Source of the DNA: Arachidicoccus ginsenosidivorans | GTDB lineage: Bacteria > Bacteroidota > Bacteroidia > Chitinophagales > Chitinophagaceae | Direction: 5' to 3' | Length of the DNA stretch: 64,000 nucleotides | NCBI RefSeq assembly: GCF_007971385.1 | Contig: NZ_CP042434.1 | Location: 5,270,001 to 5,334,000 of the forward strand | Notes under the pieces: generated by a model | Seen by the model: the letters and a program-made list of their open reading frames with translations, nothing else | Database searches by the model: none | What the model was told of the DNA's origin: nothing | In this document: in pieces, positions 41,135-51,282 of the stretch | Layout: every line of letters starts with the position of its first letter | How positions within the stretch are numbered: the first letter of the stretch is position 1 | Program-made: the position numbers and the translations under genes

Positions 41135-43522
41135 TTAATGGATCACCTGGGCCGCTCCTGAGGCTTTATTTACCTGAACGCTAATCGTTGCCCCGGCCTT
41201 TACAGCCACTTTAGGCCATTTTACAAAGGCGGTATAGGCTAGCGGCCGGCTGGCTTGCCGACTGGTCTCCGCAAATACGGCCACAGAGGCGTCAAATTTT
41301 GTTGGATTATGGATGCTCAGTTTAACTATTTTTTTGTCAGACATCAGCACCTTAGCCTCTACATGATCAAACACCCTGAGTGTTTGCTTATCGGTTAGTA
41401 AATAAATTCCGGGTAACTCAATATCCATCAACATACCATTGGTCTCTGTCCACGAGTTTCTCGTATTGATAAAATTACCCACGCTCCCCCAGCCTTCTGC
41501 ATCACTGGGCTGAATACGTTCCATACTGGAGCCGGGCAGATTACCCGTTGTAATATGACTGGGGGGAACATTTACCGCCTCTGCATGTGCATGCTGGATA
41601 TCTCGGATCAGATCTGCATAGAGCGGATTGCCGGTAGCCCGGTAGAGTTTGAACAGGTAATCACCGGAGGAAGTGCAAATACCTGGAGCGGCATGCTTGT
41701 TTTGAATACTGGCAAAGACCGCCCCTGCCATATGGCAGTTTAACCTTGCTATTTGGCTGTTTTTAGGGAATACTGCGTCATAAGAGAGCGTCCAGGTGGC
41801 GCAAAGCGCCGCCTGGACTTCTGCTTTTTTAAGCCAGCTTTTGTCTCTGGTATAATGATAAAGGGCCATCAGCGATTCCAGAAAACCAAAGGCAGACTCT
41901 GAATCGGCGTCCATGGAAATATCGCCACAATGGCCACCGGTTAGTCCCTGACTAACAACATCTCTTTGATAATAATAATCAGCGGCCTGTATAGCCACTT
42001 CCAGCCACTCAGGACGCTTAAAATAAGCAGCCGCAAGCGCCAGGCCAGCTGGGGCAATGGCGCCGGCCGTGGAGTTATACACAGCAATCTCTCCCGTTTT
42101 AGGTACGATATATTGACCAAACTGTCCGTGCGCTTTCCAGGTCCTGGTAAAAGCGGCAGCCAGTTTTTTCGTTGCCTGCTCCCAGTGGGGATTAATCAGC
42201 TGGCCATAGCCCTCCGCTTTAAAAAGCATCATATGCTTTACCAGCCATAGAAGTGCGTCACAGTTTTTGCGCACCATCGCCTGCAGCTCAGGATAAGCCG
42301 GGTTCATTTTTTCAGGCCGTAATTTGCCATCAGCAGTAATACCGCCGTAAAAATAGCCGCTTTCTCCCTGTAGTTTACTGGTAACAAAATCCAGCTCTTT
42401 GATCACCCTGTTTCTTTCCTTTGCATTATTTAAGGCAAGCATGGGAAAGGTATTGATCATGCCGCTGACCCAACCCAATTGAAAATCATTATTATTTTCG
42501 GGAAGATAGTAACTGCCTACCGGCAAATCCCGAAAATTATTGCTACAAATCGTTGAGGCCAGTTGTAAACTATAACTCATGGGAAGCCAGTTGCGTGGAT
42601 GATTTGGTCCTGACAGGTCTTTTCTGTGTACCATAAAGGATTGTAACAGTTCTGGGATATTATGTACATTTTTATTTTGTACATATAGACGAACATGGAG
42701 CGTAAGCTGGTCACCCGCCTTCCAGTCGGGTGCTTTGTCCCCACTGGGGTGAAAATCGCCAAAGCCCGTGGCTAGTTTACGCATAACGGGGGCTGTCATG
42801 GAAAAACTGCTCTGATTACCTGCAGCATTTTCTGTAATAAAAAGGCCGTGATTGCCAAATTTTGAGCGCTGATCGGTCAACATCATAAAGCTGCTATTAC
42901 TGCCCGGCGCATAAAAGCTCATAGCGGGGGTCGCACAATTGCCAGTCTGTAGTTCAATTAAGGACGGCTTGCCCGGTTCAATTTGAAGGCGGGGGTCATT
43001 GGAAATGGTCAGCGGCACATTGGGGTTATAATACATGGAAGTCGGATAGTCAGGTGAGTAGGCCTTGCCAATAGATGTATATCGATTCCCGTTATAAACA
43101 ATGGCTGGCACCATAACATAATTTTCCCGGTGCCAATCTAAAAAATCAACGCTCAGCCCTACGGCCGTTTGCCTGGAAATGCCTTTTTTAAGTGTAAAGC
43201 TGACCGACAGATCCATCACACCGGGCTGATTGGCGATCGGACTGGCCTTTAAGTCCAGCTGCCACCCGTCCGGCAAATCACTGGCTTGCTTTGTAGCGCT
43301 GTAGGAATGTATAAGACGCGTGCCATCATAGGTGCCGATTTGCACCTTTAACCGCCCATGAAGCGGTTGCAGTAAATTATCCACTACCTGAAAGGCGTCC
43401 GCAGTTGATTTATTCAGTGGCTGACTGATCACTGTTATCGGGCTTGCCACCAATAGTCCTCCTAAGATGACGACCAGACTGGTCAGTTTATTATAAATTG
43501 TATATACTTTGCTTCTGTTCAT
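41135..43522 (-). CDS. Unrecognised secreted protein with six-hairpin-like repeats
   Basis: A 795-residue secreted protein (signal LVVILGGLLVASPITVISQ) of no family I can name. The first 300 residues are beta-rich (VGLSVDFLDWHRENYVMVPA, LTISNDPRLQIEPGKP). From about residue 320 to 690 helical hairpins repeat, with QLGWVSGMINTFPMLAL, ESGYFYGGITADGK, VYNSTAGAIAPAGLALAAAYF, GGHCGDISMDADSESAFGFL and NSWTETNGMLMDIELPG. The layout, beta-sandwich plus (alpha/alpha)n barrel plus C-terminal sandwich, is common in glycosidases and lyases. Acidic clusters in GDISMDADSE and TETNG are candidate active-site residues. It lies between GH110 and paralogue B genes on the same strand, so a role in the same glycan is likely. 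Confidence 0.6.
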   Translation of the reverse strand: MNRSKVYTIYNKLTSLVVILGGLLVASPITVISQPLNKSTADAFQVVDNLLQPLHGRLKVQIGTYDGTRLIHSYSATKQASDLPDGWQLDLKASPIANQPGVMDLSVSFTLKKGISRQTAVGLSVDFLDWHRENYVMVPAIVYNGNRYTSIGKAYSPDYPTSMYYNPNVPLTISNDPRLQIEPGKPSLIELQTGNCATPAMSFYAPGSNSSFMMLTDQRSKFGNHGLFITENAAGNQSSFSMTAPVMRKLATGFGDFHPSGDKAPDWKAGDQLTLHVRLYVQNKNVHNIPELLQSFMVHRKDLSGPNHPRNWLPMSYSLQLASTICSNNFRDLPVGSYYLPENNNDFQLGWVSGMINTFPMLALNNAKERNRVIKELDFVTSKLQGESGYFYGGITADGKLRPEKMNPAYPELQAMVRKNCDALLWLVKHMMLFKAEGYGQLINPHWEQATKKLAAAFTRTWKAHGQFGQYIVPKTGEIAVYNSTAGAIAPAGLALAAAYFKRPEWLEVAIQAADYYYQRDVVSQGLTGGHCGDISMDADSESAFGFLESLMALYHYTRDKSWLKKAEVQAALCATWTLSYDAVFPKNSQIARLNCHMAGAVFASIQNKHAAPGICTSSGDYLFKLYRATGNPLYADLIRDIQHAHAEAVNVPPSHITTGNLPGSSMERIQPSDAEGWGSVGNFINTRNSWTETNGMLMDIELPGIYLLTDKQTLRVFDHVEAKVLMSDKKIVKLSIHNPTKFDASVAVFAETSRQASRPLAYTAFVKWPKVAVKAGATISVQVNKASGAAQVIH

Positions 43523-43746
43523 ATTATATCCCCTTCAAATAAAAATTTTATTAACGCTTTAACGACCAAAACCAACAAATCAATTTCTGTAAAAATCCCC
43601 ATTATTTTTGAATATTACACCTGAATATTACCCCAATTTGCAGGGCATTGTTTTATTTTGCATTGTATTATTATAGATTGTTTTATTTTCCATTGATTTG
43701 TTTTGTTAATTGAATAATCCCTGGATGAATAGTACGATTCATTTTC

Positions 43747-46438
43747 TTACAAATTTTCTGCTTTACTAATTACAGGTACCACCAGTTCAAATTTTACCGC
43801 TTGCAAATCTGCATCTGGTTGAATGGCACTGATTTTAATTTGACTTTTTCCTTTGCTGATTTTTTGCCGGGTATTTGCCATAATGGTGTCCAGTGGTTTG
43901 CGTCCTGGATCAGCCATATATAACACGCCTTTTTTATTAAGATATACTGTCCATTCAACAAAGTTTCATGAATGGTAATGGCTTTAGCACCAGCCAGCTG
44001 TATACTCAGGCCTTGAATGCTTTTCTCTTTTGGCATATGGAGTTGCAAAGACAGATCCATGGGCTGCGTATCGAATTCATTTTGTAAATTAAGTACGGTG
44101 CCTTTAGCGACAAGTGGCGTATCTGTAAACCTGTTTTCTTTTACGCTAAACAGGCTGAACCGGCCACTGGCGGATCTTTCCAGGTGGAATTTATACTTAA
44201 GGTTTTTCAATCGGGCTTTGATGGTCCGGGTGAATATAGCTGCTTTGCGCGCCTGCTGCCAGATATTGATGGCCTTAAAGATAGCTGCTTTTTCACCACT
44301 GGCTTCCACCGCCTGCTGGCTTAGGCCCAACATATAGGTGGCATCCCAGCCAATGGATTTTGCCTCCAGGTTCTCTGCATCATATAAGCTCCAGTTTGAT
44401 TGGTAGCTTTGGATGCCGAAAGTAGCCGGAAAATAACTGCTTTCAAATACGTAGCGCATGTCTTTGCCTTCAATACCCCATTTATTGTACACGGGATTAA
44501 ACATATGATCACCACCGCCTACATTGCAGACACTCATATAATGCCAGCTACCTTCCTGGACGGCGCTGCCCATAACTCTCAGGTATTTACCGCCATGGCG
44601 GTAATAACTGTCAAATAACCCCCTAAAAAAACGTTTAAAAGAATACTGACCATGGCCCTGATACATACAACTTTCCAGACCGTCAAAGTCTATATAATCC
44701 ATGGAGCCTTCGGTCAGCCATTTACCATAGTAATCAGCATACACGTCCTGCAGTGCCATATTGGGTGCAAAACCCCGGTAACAATTGGGTTGTATTTTTC
44801 AATGGTCGTACCGGCTTTATAGCTGCCCTTAGAGGTATGATGATAGCCTCTTTTGATCTTCAAAAATGTGTAGGGTCGCTTAGTTGTAATGCCGTCATAT
44901 TCTATTAATTCTTTCCCTATTTTCAGCACATTGGTATGGTTGCCTTCCCAGCCCCCATACTCATTGAAATAAGCAGTATCTTTAACCGTGATAATAGAGT
45001 CCCCCACAGCCAGATCCTTTGTAAGGACGGTTCTTTGCATAACAGACAGGCTGTCACTGGGCACAGGCGTAACATCGCTGTTACTACCTGGTTGTAAAAA
45101 CTCACATAAGGTGTGCAGTCCATAGCGTAATCCTTGCTGCTGCAATTGTTTTCCATAGGCGGGTATCGTCATGACAGTGCCATTAGAAAAATTAATTCCT
45201 TTTTTGGGCCAGGGTTTGGCCCGGTTTGGATAATATTCTCCCCATCCTTCATCCTGGATGCCAGTGATATCCAAGGCCTTTGCATAGGCAGCCAAAGAGT
45301 CATGTACACCCCACCAGGCAATATCCGGCCGGAAGGCTGCAGGATCTTTCACCCATTTACCATCAATGGTTGGATGCGGCAGATTTTCTGCCAGCACCAC
45401 CTTTTCGATCGTATTTAACCCAAGGGTATCGGGGCAGGCATATAAAGCAATAGAAGAGCCGATATAGCCGACACGCACCGGTTCAACCAGCTGGTGACGT
45501 GAAGAATTGGCCTTTCCTTCAATATTATCTGGATAATCTGGAAAATAAATCATCTGCTCATGGCTACGATCTCTGGAATGCATACAAATCCAGGAGCCAT
45601 ATTCAGGCTCCAGCTTTGCACCGTTGCCATAATTCATCCTAAAATACTGTTCTGGTCTGGCGTAGAAGGCGACATCACTTATGCCATCTCCGCCTATACT
45701 AAAGGTCTGGCCTTCTTTTAAATCAGGCGGCAGCGGATACTTATCTGGGTCCGGGCTATGAATATAATAATACATAAAAGACATATCTCCTTCACTGGGC
45801 GGACCGCTTGTCGTATTGTCATCCAGTCCCAGCATCCCTATGGCAAAATCATCACTGCGTACGACACTGATCAAATCCCCTATCTTTTTTGAAATAGTGG
45901 TTTTATAGGGTCCCCAGACGACGTTATCAATACCAGTGCGACGGGTCAGTTCCGTTAGGGTAAATTTCAGGTAACTGCCCTTTTGCTGTACCTGTATAGT
46001 GGCTTTAGATCCATTTGGATAGCTCAGTACAAACTTACCGGGTGCAATATAACGAGCAGCCTCAGGCAGGATATATTTTTTTTTGCTATAGAGACTAAGT
46101 AAGGCCGAAGGTTCCTTAACGGGGCAATACTGTTGGCCACTTCCCCTGGCTTTAATTGAAGTGATAAACCCTTTGTTACTGACCAAAAATTCTGCATAAA
46201 TTGTTTTTAAAAGGGTCCCTTTTGACGGCGGCGTGACCTCGACCGCCGTTTTCAGGAACGCTTTTGCTGCCGATGTTTTCGCCTGAGCATGCCCTATATA
46301 TTTTTTATTTACAAGTGGCTGCGCCGACGAGGATAGCGTTGCGATCAACAACACAGTTACAATACGAATCGCTTTTGTTACAAGGCGATTTTTATAATTT
46401 CCATTGCAAGCACCCTTGCAATCACCCTTACCCTGCAT
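43747..46438 (-). pseudogene. Unrecognised glycosidase-like protein, paralogue B, two frameshifts
   Basis: Second member of the family at 29628-32057. I chose the start at 46438 (MQGKGDCKGACNGNYKN, then signal IRIVTVLLIATLSSSAQ); the frame is open to 46582. It has the N-terminal sandwich (EFLVSNKGFITSIKARG), ENLPHPTIDGKWVKDPAAF, YGLHTLCEFLQPG, the inserted domain (IGKELIEYDG, IKRGYHHTSKGSYKAGTTIEK) and YIDFDGLESCMYQGHGQYSF. The frame breaks near 44782, where one base restores YNPIGYRGFAPNMALQD, matching paralogue C. A second break at 43930-43938 restores a C-terminus (KKGVLYMADPGRKPLDTI) running to the stop at 43747. Activity unknown. Confidence 0.62.
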
Positions 46439-46716
46439 GCTTAACGGATACCTGAAGGAACTTAAGGCACCTGATGAATGAGGGCTATCAAAAACAGTAC
46501 ATTTCAATTTTTGCGCGCAATTTGCCTGTACGTATGCATGAGTGGGTACTTTCGGATCCTGGTTATGAAATGGTGTAGCCATTATTTTTGAACTTTTAAT
46601 ATTTTTGAAAGCCTGTTAATTAAGGATCGGGCAAACAGGATATGTCTGTTAACTTAACTTAATTTAATAAATTTTAGCCATGGTGTATGTACTGAATGGT
46701 AGATCCAGATTTGCCC

Positions 46717-46757
46717 TACTACTACTTCTACTTCTTCTTCTACTACTACTTCCTTTG
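46717..46757. repeat. CTA/CTT trinucleotide tract
   Basis: About 40 bases of CTACTACTACTTCTACTTCTTCTT-like triplets between the GH36 stop and the paralogue B gene. No frame shift would be expected here because it is outside coding sequence. Confidence 0.7.
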
Positions 46758-46761
46758 ACCC

Positions 46762-48600
46762 TTACTCAACATCAGTCGCCTTGATGATCAGTCCCGATCT
46801 GGGCGGTAAATCCTTGAGTGTATATTCACCTTGATGGATGCCAAGTGGCGTTCCCTGCCAATAATTTTCAAGGGTAGCTTTGGCCTTTAATTTGACTTTT
46901 AATGTAGTGGGTGTATCGTCATGCCAATTTAAAAAATAATAATACTGAACCTTACCTAAGTCTGTTATGCCGGTTTGAAAGAAATCGTCGGAAAATCGGG
47001 CAGCCTTACCGGTCGGATGTATTTGTTTTTTGATAATGGCAAATTGTTGTTTACAAAGCGAATTATACTTGTCTCCCAGCAAAACCAGGCCTCCAATGGC
47101 ATGCACAACCGTCGCATGAAACAGGAATTCATTTGCGGTAAGCGATTTTCCCTCCGCGCCATTGGCGCCAATTAAAAAACAATCCGGATCCGTATACCAG
47201 AGTTTGCCGTTTTGCCAGCCGCGCTGCAGATTTTCTTTTGCTGTTGATTTGAATGCGGCCCAGTTTCTGGATACATCATTACTGGTACGGGCAGCGGTAA
47301 TAAGCCCCAGCGACGGCCACATAGGTTGATTACAGCCCAGAACCACTGTATTTTTTCCACAGGCAGAAAGCAAAGCTTTCATACCTTCCCGGTACGCCTG
47401 AATACGCGTTGCTGATTTATCATAATGCACCCCGCCATGAATCGCCCCCCAGTAATTCGCGTCCAGCTTAAAATATTCCACGCCCCATTTTTCCCGCATG
47501 GTTTTTACAACATGCTTAATATAGGCCTTCGCATGCGGATTGGTTCCATCCAAAACATACCAGGGAGCGTTACGCCAGCCACCAAACCCGACACTGGAAG
47601 AAACCAGGGGTTTACCCGTACTGTCTTGAACAAACCAGTCAGGGTGCTGCTGGAAAAGTTTTGAATCTTTCTCGGCAATAAATGGGGCCAGCCAAATAGC
47701 TGGCACAAAGCCTTTTTTGCGGATGGCCTCTAAAGTACCTTCCAGGGATCCATAAGCGGGATTGGGCTGCAGCCAATCACCCATATGGGGTTGATAGCCG
47801 TCATCAATTTGAATGTATTTTACTTCAGGAAGACTGGCGGCCAGCCCATCCATATTCTCTTCGATATCCTTTTGGGTTACCTCCGGCCCGTAACAATACC
47901 AGGAACACCAGCCGGTAGGCACCTGTTTACCGAAGATCGGCGGGTGTTTAATGGCTATTTGTTTAGTCAGTTGGTCATACAATTTGTTTTTATCCAGGCC
48001 GCTAAGTAGCATAAAATCCTCTAGTTGCACCCGCTGACCAGGTTGTAGAACCAGGTTTTCGGCGTCAATGGACACCATTATTTTTTTGGGCGTAAAACTG
48101 ATGCACCCAATAAAGCGCTCGCAGGTGGAAAATCCAAGTAATAACGACTGATTATCCGCCTGTGTTAAGGTGAACAATCCATAGGCTGTCGGCATTTTAT
48201 GGGGGCCGATTATATGATAATGCCCTTCATCTGTATAACTTTCATGCAGCGGATGCGCTAATGTTCCGGTTATTTGGGTCAGCATCTGAAATCCTTCACC
48301 ATAAACTTTACTATCAGGATCGAGTAAATGCCCGTTCATTTCAAAAAGGACAATATTGCCTATCGTAACTGGCAGGTCACCTTTATTTTCAATATAGGAA
48401 TGACAAACGTTGCCCTGCCACTTTCGATGTATGGTTAGCCCTTCGGTTTTAAGTTCGTTTGCAGAAGGGGACTCAGCATATGGACGGGAAGATTTTAAGG
48501 CCTTTATAAAGGCTGGCAGATTATTCCCAGGTTTTACAGGCTGCCCGTGCAGTAATATAACGACAAACAGCATACCAATTAAAGCAAAATATCGTCTCAT
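46762..48600 (-). CDS. GH36-type alpha-galactosidase
   Basis: A 612-residue secreted enzyme (signal FALIGMLFVVILLHGQ) that hydrolyses alpha-linked galactose or a related sugar. The TIM barrel carries VPTGWCSWYCYG, VKYIQIDDGYQ, PAIWLAPFIAEKDSKLF, VEYFKLDANYWG with the likely nucleophile D380, and ARTSNDVSRNW with the likely acid/base D442. It ends with a short C-terminal sandwich (PPRSGLIIK). At 612 residues it is shorter than classic GH36 enzymes of about 700. It reads intact and is the first gene of the leftward run ending at 29248. Confidence 0.9.
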   Translation of the reverse strand: MRRYFALIGMLFVVILLHGQPVKPGNNLPAFIKALKSSRPYAESPSANELKTEGLTIHRKWQGNVCHSYIENKGDLPVTIGNIVLFEMNGHLLDPDSKVYGEGFQMLTQITGTLAHPLHESYTDEGHYHIIGPHKMPTAYGLFTLTQADNQSLLLGFSTCERFIGCISFTPKKIMVSIDAENLVLQPGQRVQLEDFMLLSGLDKNKLYDQLTKQIAIKHPPIFGKQVPTGWCSWYCYGPEVTQKDIEENMDGLAASLPEVKYIQIDDGYQPHMGDWLQPNPAYGSLEGTLEAIRKKGFVPAIWLAPFIAEKDSKLFQQHPDWFVQDSTGKPLVSSSVGFGGWRNAPWYVLDGTNPHAKAYIKHVVKTMREKWGVEYFKLDANYWGAIHGGVHYDKSATRIQAYREGMKALLSACGKNTVVLGCNQPMWPSLGLITAARTSNDVSRNWAAFKSTAKENLQRGWQNGKLWYTDPDCFLIGANGAEGKSLTANEFLFHATVVHAIGGLVLLGDKYNSLCKQQFAIIKKQIHPTGKAARFSDDFFQTGITDLGKVQYYYFLNWHDDTPTTLKVKLKAKATLENYWQGTPLGIHQGEYTLKDLPPRSGLIIKATDVE

Positions 48601-49330
48601 TATAAATGGGTAAAGTAGTGATGGTAAAATTTATTTTACGTCTATACCAGCAACATAGCCGTAAAAATACCCATTTATAACCTACTATAATAAACCACAA
48701 TTGACTTTAACTGATGCTTTTTTGACGCATTTTGATTAAGGGCAGCATATTGTAAAGGCTAAAATTGTCACTTTGCATTGCAAAAAGGCAAAACTGCCCA
48801 TATGCCATTTGAATTTCCAATTGATAAGTTTAGATTACTTATGCGGTGCAAAAGGACGTCTACTGCTAAAATTGCCTCCCAGGTTTGCAATTGGCAAATT
48901 ATAACCACCATTGATTGATCAATATGGATACAACCGCCAAATTCCATAAAGCGTATGGCCTCTTTATCGCAGGGGAAAAAATCAAATTACTTATCGGCCG
49001 CCAAAGTAAAAATTGACGATTGAAGTTGATCATATTTTGTTCTAATTATGACGATAAGTTTTTTTTAAGCTTTATTTTAAATTTTATTCTAAATTATTTT
49101 GTTTGTAAAAATAAAACGTTCTAATTTTGTGAAACGAACCTGCCATTGCTGATTGTATTGCACTTATATTTCAACGATATTTTAAAGGTATTTCAAATAT
49201 TAATTTTAGAATTTCGATTTGTCTTTGGGTGCGTGTGTGAAAAATTAAACCTACCAGTTTGCTTAAATGGTGTTGCTTGTTCAATTGCTAGCGACCTTAT
49301 ATTTTATTGTATTTTGAAAAAAGGTAAATT
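48601..49330. other. Divergent intergenic region with rpn promoter
   Basis: AT-rich region between the leftward GH36 gene and the rightward Rpn gene. It contains a good promoter at 49098-49129 and nothing else I can support; the small open frame at 49146-49334 overlaps the Rpn start and has an unconvincing composition. Confidence 0.6.
49098..49129 (+). promoter_or_regulatory. Bacteroidota-type promoter of the Rpn gene
   Basis: TTTG at 49098-49101, a 20-base spacer, then TAATTTTG at 49122-49129. This matches the known Bacteroidota consensus TTTG-N19-21-TAnnTTTG. Transcription would start near 49136, leaving a leader of about 195 bases. Confidence 0.65.
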
Positions 49331-50343
49331 ATGAAAATGAACCCTGAGGGATTGCGTGTGCCAAGTGGAGAAAATACTTTGATTAGCAAGAAGGCTTTAC
49401 GTTCTAAGAATGGAAGGCGTATGAAGCTTACTGGGCCTTTGTCCGAAGGTGGTGTATTTGTAAGTTTGAAAGGAGATTTTGGTATTAAAAGAGTTTTTAG
49501 ATCGCCAGAAGGAAAGGAGGATTTAAAAAGGATGATCACGGCATTAGGAGACGGATTTATTGAAGCCTTGCTTGATATTGATTTTGATGAATCTGAAATG
49601 CTGGGCAGCATTAAGGATGAAAGAAAAGTTATATTTGATTTTGGCTTCAATGATAAGCATAGTCGGGTATTTGATCTGGAAATGCAGCAACAGTATGTCG
49701 TTTTTATGCTGAAGCGTGCATTTTGTTATACCTCCCGTTATCATTCTACCCAAATGCGCCCCGGCGAGGACTATAAGTATGACCATTGGCCAATTACTGG
49801 GGTAGTAATCACTGATTTTAATATGCCTGAGTTAAAAGATGGCCCATGTGTTGATTTACATGAAATTGTGAGCAGAAGTACAAAAAGAGTAAGTTTGGTT
49901 TGTACGAACCTTTTGACCGTTGAGCTTTCAAAATTTAACAAAGGAATTGATGAGTTAGAAGGAGAAAAAGACGTATTTTTGTTTTTACTGGCGAATATGG
50001 GAAAGTTGACTGAAATCCCAGCTAGCCTGGACAATGAAAAATATAGGCCACTTTTTGAAAGGGCTCGAATTGCTAACTTCAATAAAGAAGAGATGAAAAG
50101 ATACAACGCATTGAATAGACAAAAGAAAGAGCTTATGCAGAATTGTATTCTGCAAAATTGCAAGGTAGAGAAGAAGGTATTGAAGAAGGTAGAGAAGAAG
50201 GCATTGAAAAGGGGAAGGTAATGATGATTGAAAGGCTTATTGAGGACAATCTTTATACCATTGAACAGATTTCTGAAATTTCTGAAATCCCTTTGCATCA
50301 GATTGAAGAAATAAAAGCTAATATGGAGCATGCAATTCCATAA
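49331..50343 (+). pseudogene. Rpn family PD-(D/E)XK nuclease (PDDEXK_2), one frameshift
   Basis: A putative DNA nuclease of the Rpn/transposase_31-like group, cytoplasmic. The nuclease core shows VIFDFGFND (D103, D108) then VFDLEMQQQ (E117, Q119), the D...ExQ pattern of this fold; LFERARIANFNKEEMKRY is the usual helical end. The frame breaks at 50130: one extra A turns KELMQN into KEAYAELYSAKLQGREEG, continuing through a charged repeat to MEHAIP at 50343. The C-terminal tail has two possible internal Met starts (MMIERLIEDN). In E. coli, Rpn genes are known to express a short C-terminal product from within the gene that restrains the full-length nuclease. It is oriented against its neighbours and splits the hydrolase cluster. 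Confidence 0.82.
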
Positions 50344-50452
50344 AAGTTATGATGATTGTTTGCGCTTAATTGGCGTAGTGAAGTTTATTGAACTTGATTT
50401 TATTTTGAGCATGCTAAGGTTCAATAGGTATGAAGTTTATTTAAACAGATGA

Positions 50453-50695
50453 ATGATGAAGAGATGCCATGTGATTAATAAACAAGAAGAAAATTATTGG
50501 GCTGAATTGTATTCTGCAAAATTGCAAGGTAGAGAAGAAGGTAGAAAAGAAGGCATTGAAAAGGGGAAGGTAATGATGATTGAAAGGCTTATTGAGGACA
50601 ATCTTTATACCATTGAACAGATTTCTAAAATTTCTGAAATCCCTTTGCATCAGATTGAAGAAATAAAAGCTAATATGGAGCATGCAATTCCATAA
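50453..50695 (+). CDS. Free-standing copy of the Rpn C-terminal tail
   Basis: An 80-residue open frame starting MMKRCHVINKQEEN, then AELYSAKLQGREEG and the same tail (IERLIEDNLYTIEQIS, ISEIPLHQIEEIKANM) as the Rpn gene 350 bases upstream. It has no nuclease core. If translated it could act as an extra inhibitor or partner of the nuclease, by analogy with the short Rpn products; otherwise it is a silent donor of tail sequence. Which is true cannot be told here. Confidence 0.55.
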   Translation: MMKRCHVINKQEENYWAELYSAKLQGREEGRKEGIEKGKVMMIERLIEDNLYTIEQISKISEIPLHQIEEIKANMEHAIP

Positions 50696-50804
50696 AAGTT
50701 ATGATGATTGTTTGCGCTTAATTGGCGTAGTGAAGTTTATTGAACTTGATTTTATTTTGAGCATGCTAAGGTTCAATAGCTATGAAGTTTATTTAAACAA
50801 ATGA

Positions 50805-51035
50805 ATGATGAAGAAATGCCATGTGATTAATAAGCAAGAAGAAAATTATTAGGCTGAGTTGTATTCTGCGGAATGGAAAGGTAGAGAAGAAGGCATTGAA
50901 AAACGCAATTTAGAGGTTGTTGAACAGCTGATTGAAAATCGCGGATTTTCGCTAGAGCAAATATCAGAATTATTAAAACTTCCTTTGCATCAGATTGAAG
51001 AAATAAAAGCCAATATGGAACATACTATTCCATAA
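50805..51035 (+). pseudogene. Third Rpn tail copy, diverged and with an in-frame stop
   Basis: A 77-codon frame starting MMKKCHVINKQEENY with TAG where unit 2 has TGG, then AELYSAEWKGREEGIEK and a diverged middle (VVEQLIENRGFSLEQI) before the shared end LPLHQIEEIKANMEH. The centre differs while both ends match, which suggests recombination between related tails. Confidence 0.6.
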
Positions 51036-51053
51036 AATCGGCTGGTCTTATTC

Positions 51054-51097
51054 GTAAATAAACCGAATATACATCTATTCGGTTTATTTACTTTTTT
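51054..51097 (+). terminator. Intrinsic terminator after the Rpn tail array
   Basis: A perfect 16-base stem (GTAAATAAACCGAATA, six-base loop) directly followed by six T. It lies 18 bases after the third tail copy and shows that the whole array is one transcription unit. Confidence 0.92.
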
Positions 51098-51282
51098 ATG
51101 GTAAGAATTTCATGGGAAAGTAACTGCTGATATAAAAATATAACCTTCCCCCATTTGAACTGGCAGACGATGACTTGCAATCAGCCACAGCATAATCCAG
51201 CAATAAATGGCTGTAAGCCGACATAGTGCATGCTTCTTATCAAATCAGGGGTATTTTATTATAAATGCCACTAATCAGCATT
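51098..51282. other. Short intergenic region, no gene seen
   Basis: About 185 bases between the Rpn terminator and the GH120 gene end. Nothing supported. Confidence 0.5.

Larger units (their letters stand above)
50140..51035 (+). repeat. Tandem copies of the Rpn tail region, three units
   Basis: Three direct repeats of about 350-360 bases begin with GAATTGTATTCTGC or a variant at 50140, 50503 and 50856. Each holds the Rpn tail coding segment; units 1 and 2 also share an almost identical 3' spacer (TTATGATGATTGTTTGCGC). Unit 2 is 12 bases shorter in the charged repeat. Unit 3 keeps both ends but has a diverged middle and lacks the 3' spacer. Confidence 0.85.

Noticed and set aside
49146..49334. 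Small rightward frame between the promoter and the Rpn start
   Set aside because: Hydrophobic, Cys-rich and overlapping the Rpn start; more likely untranslated leader.
49771..50331. 186-residue leftward frame rich in Phe, Asn and Leu
   Set aside because: Antisense shadow of the Rpn gene, which has the nuclease motifs.
49331..50343. Rpn gene considered as an intact insertion sequence
   Set aside because: No terminal inverted repeats or target duplications were seen; the Rpn family is transposase-like in name but acts as a nuclease.
50140..51035. Tandem repeats considered as a CRISPR array
   Set aside because: Units are about 350 bases and coding, with no short repeat-spacer pattern.
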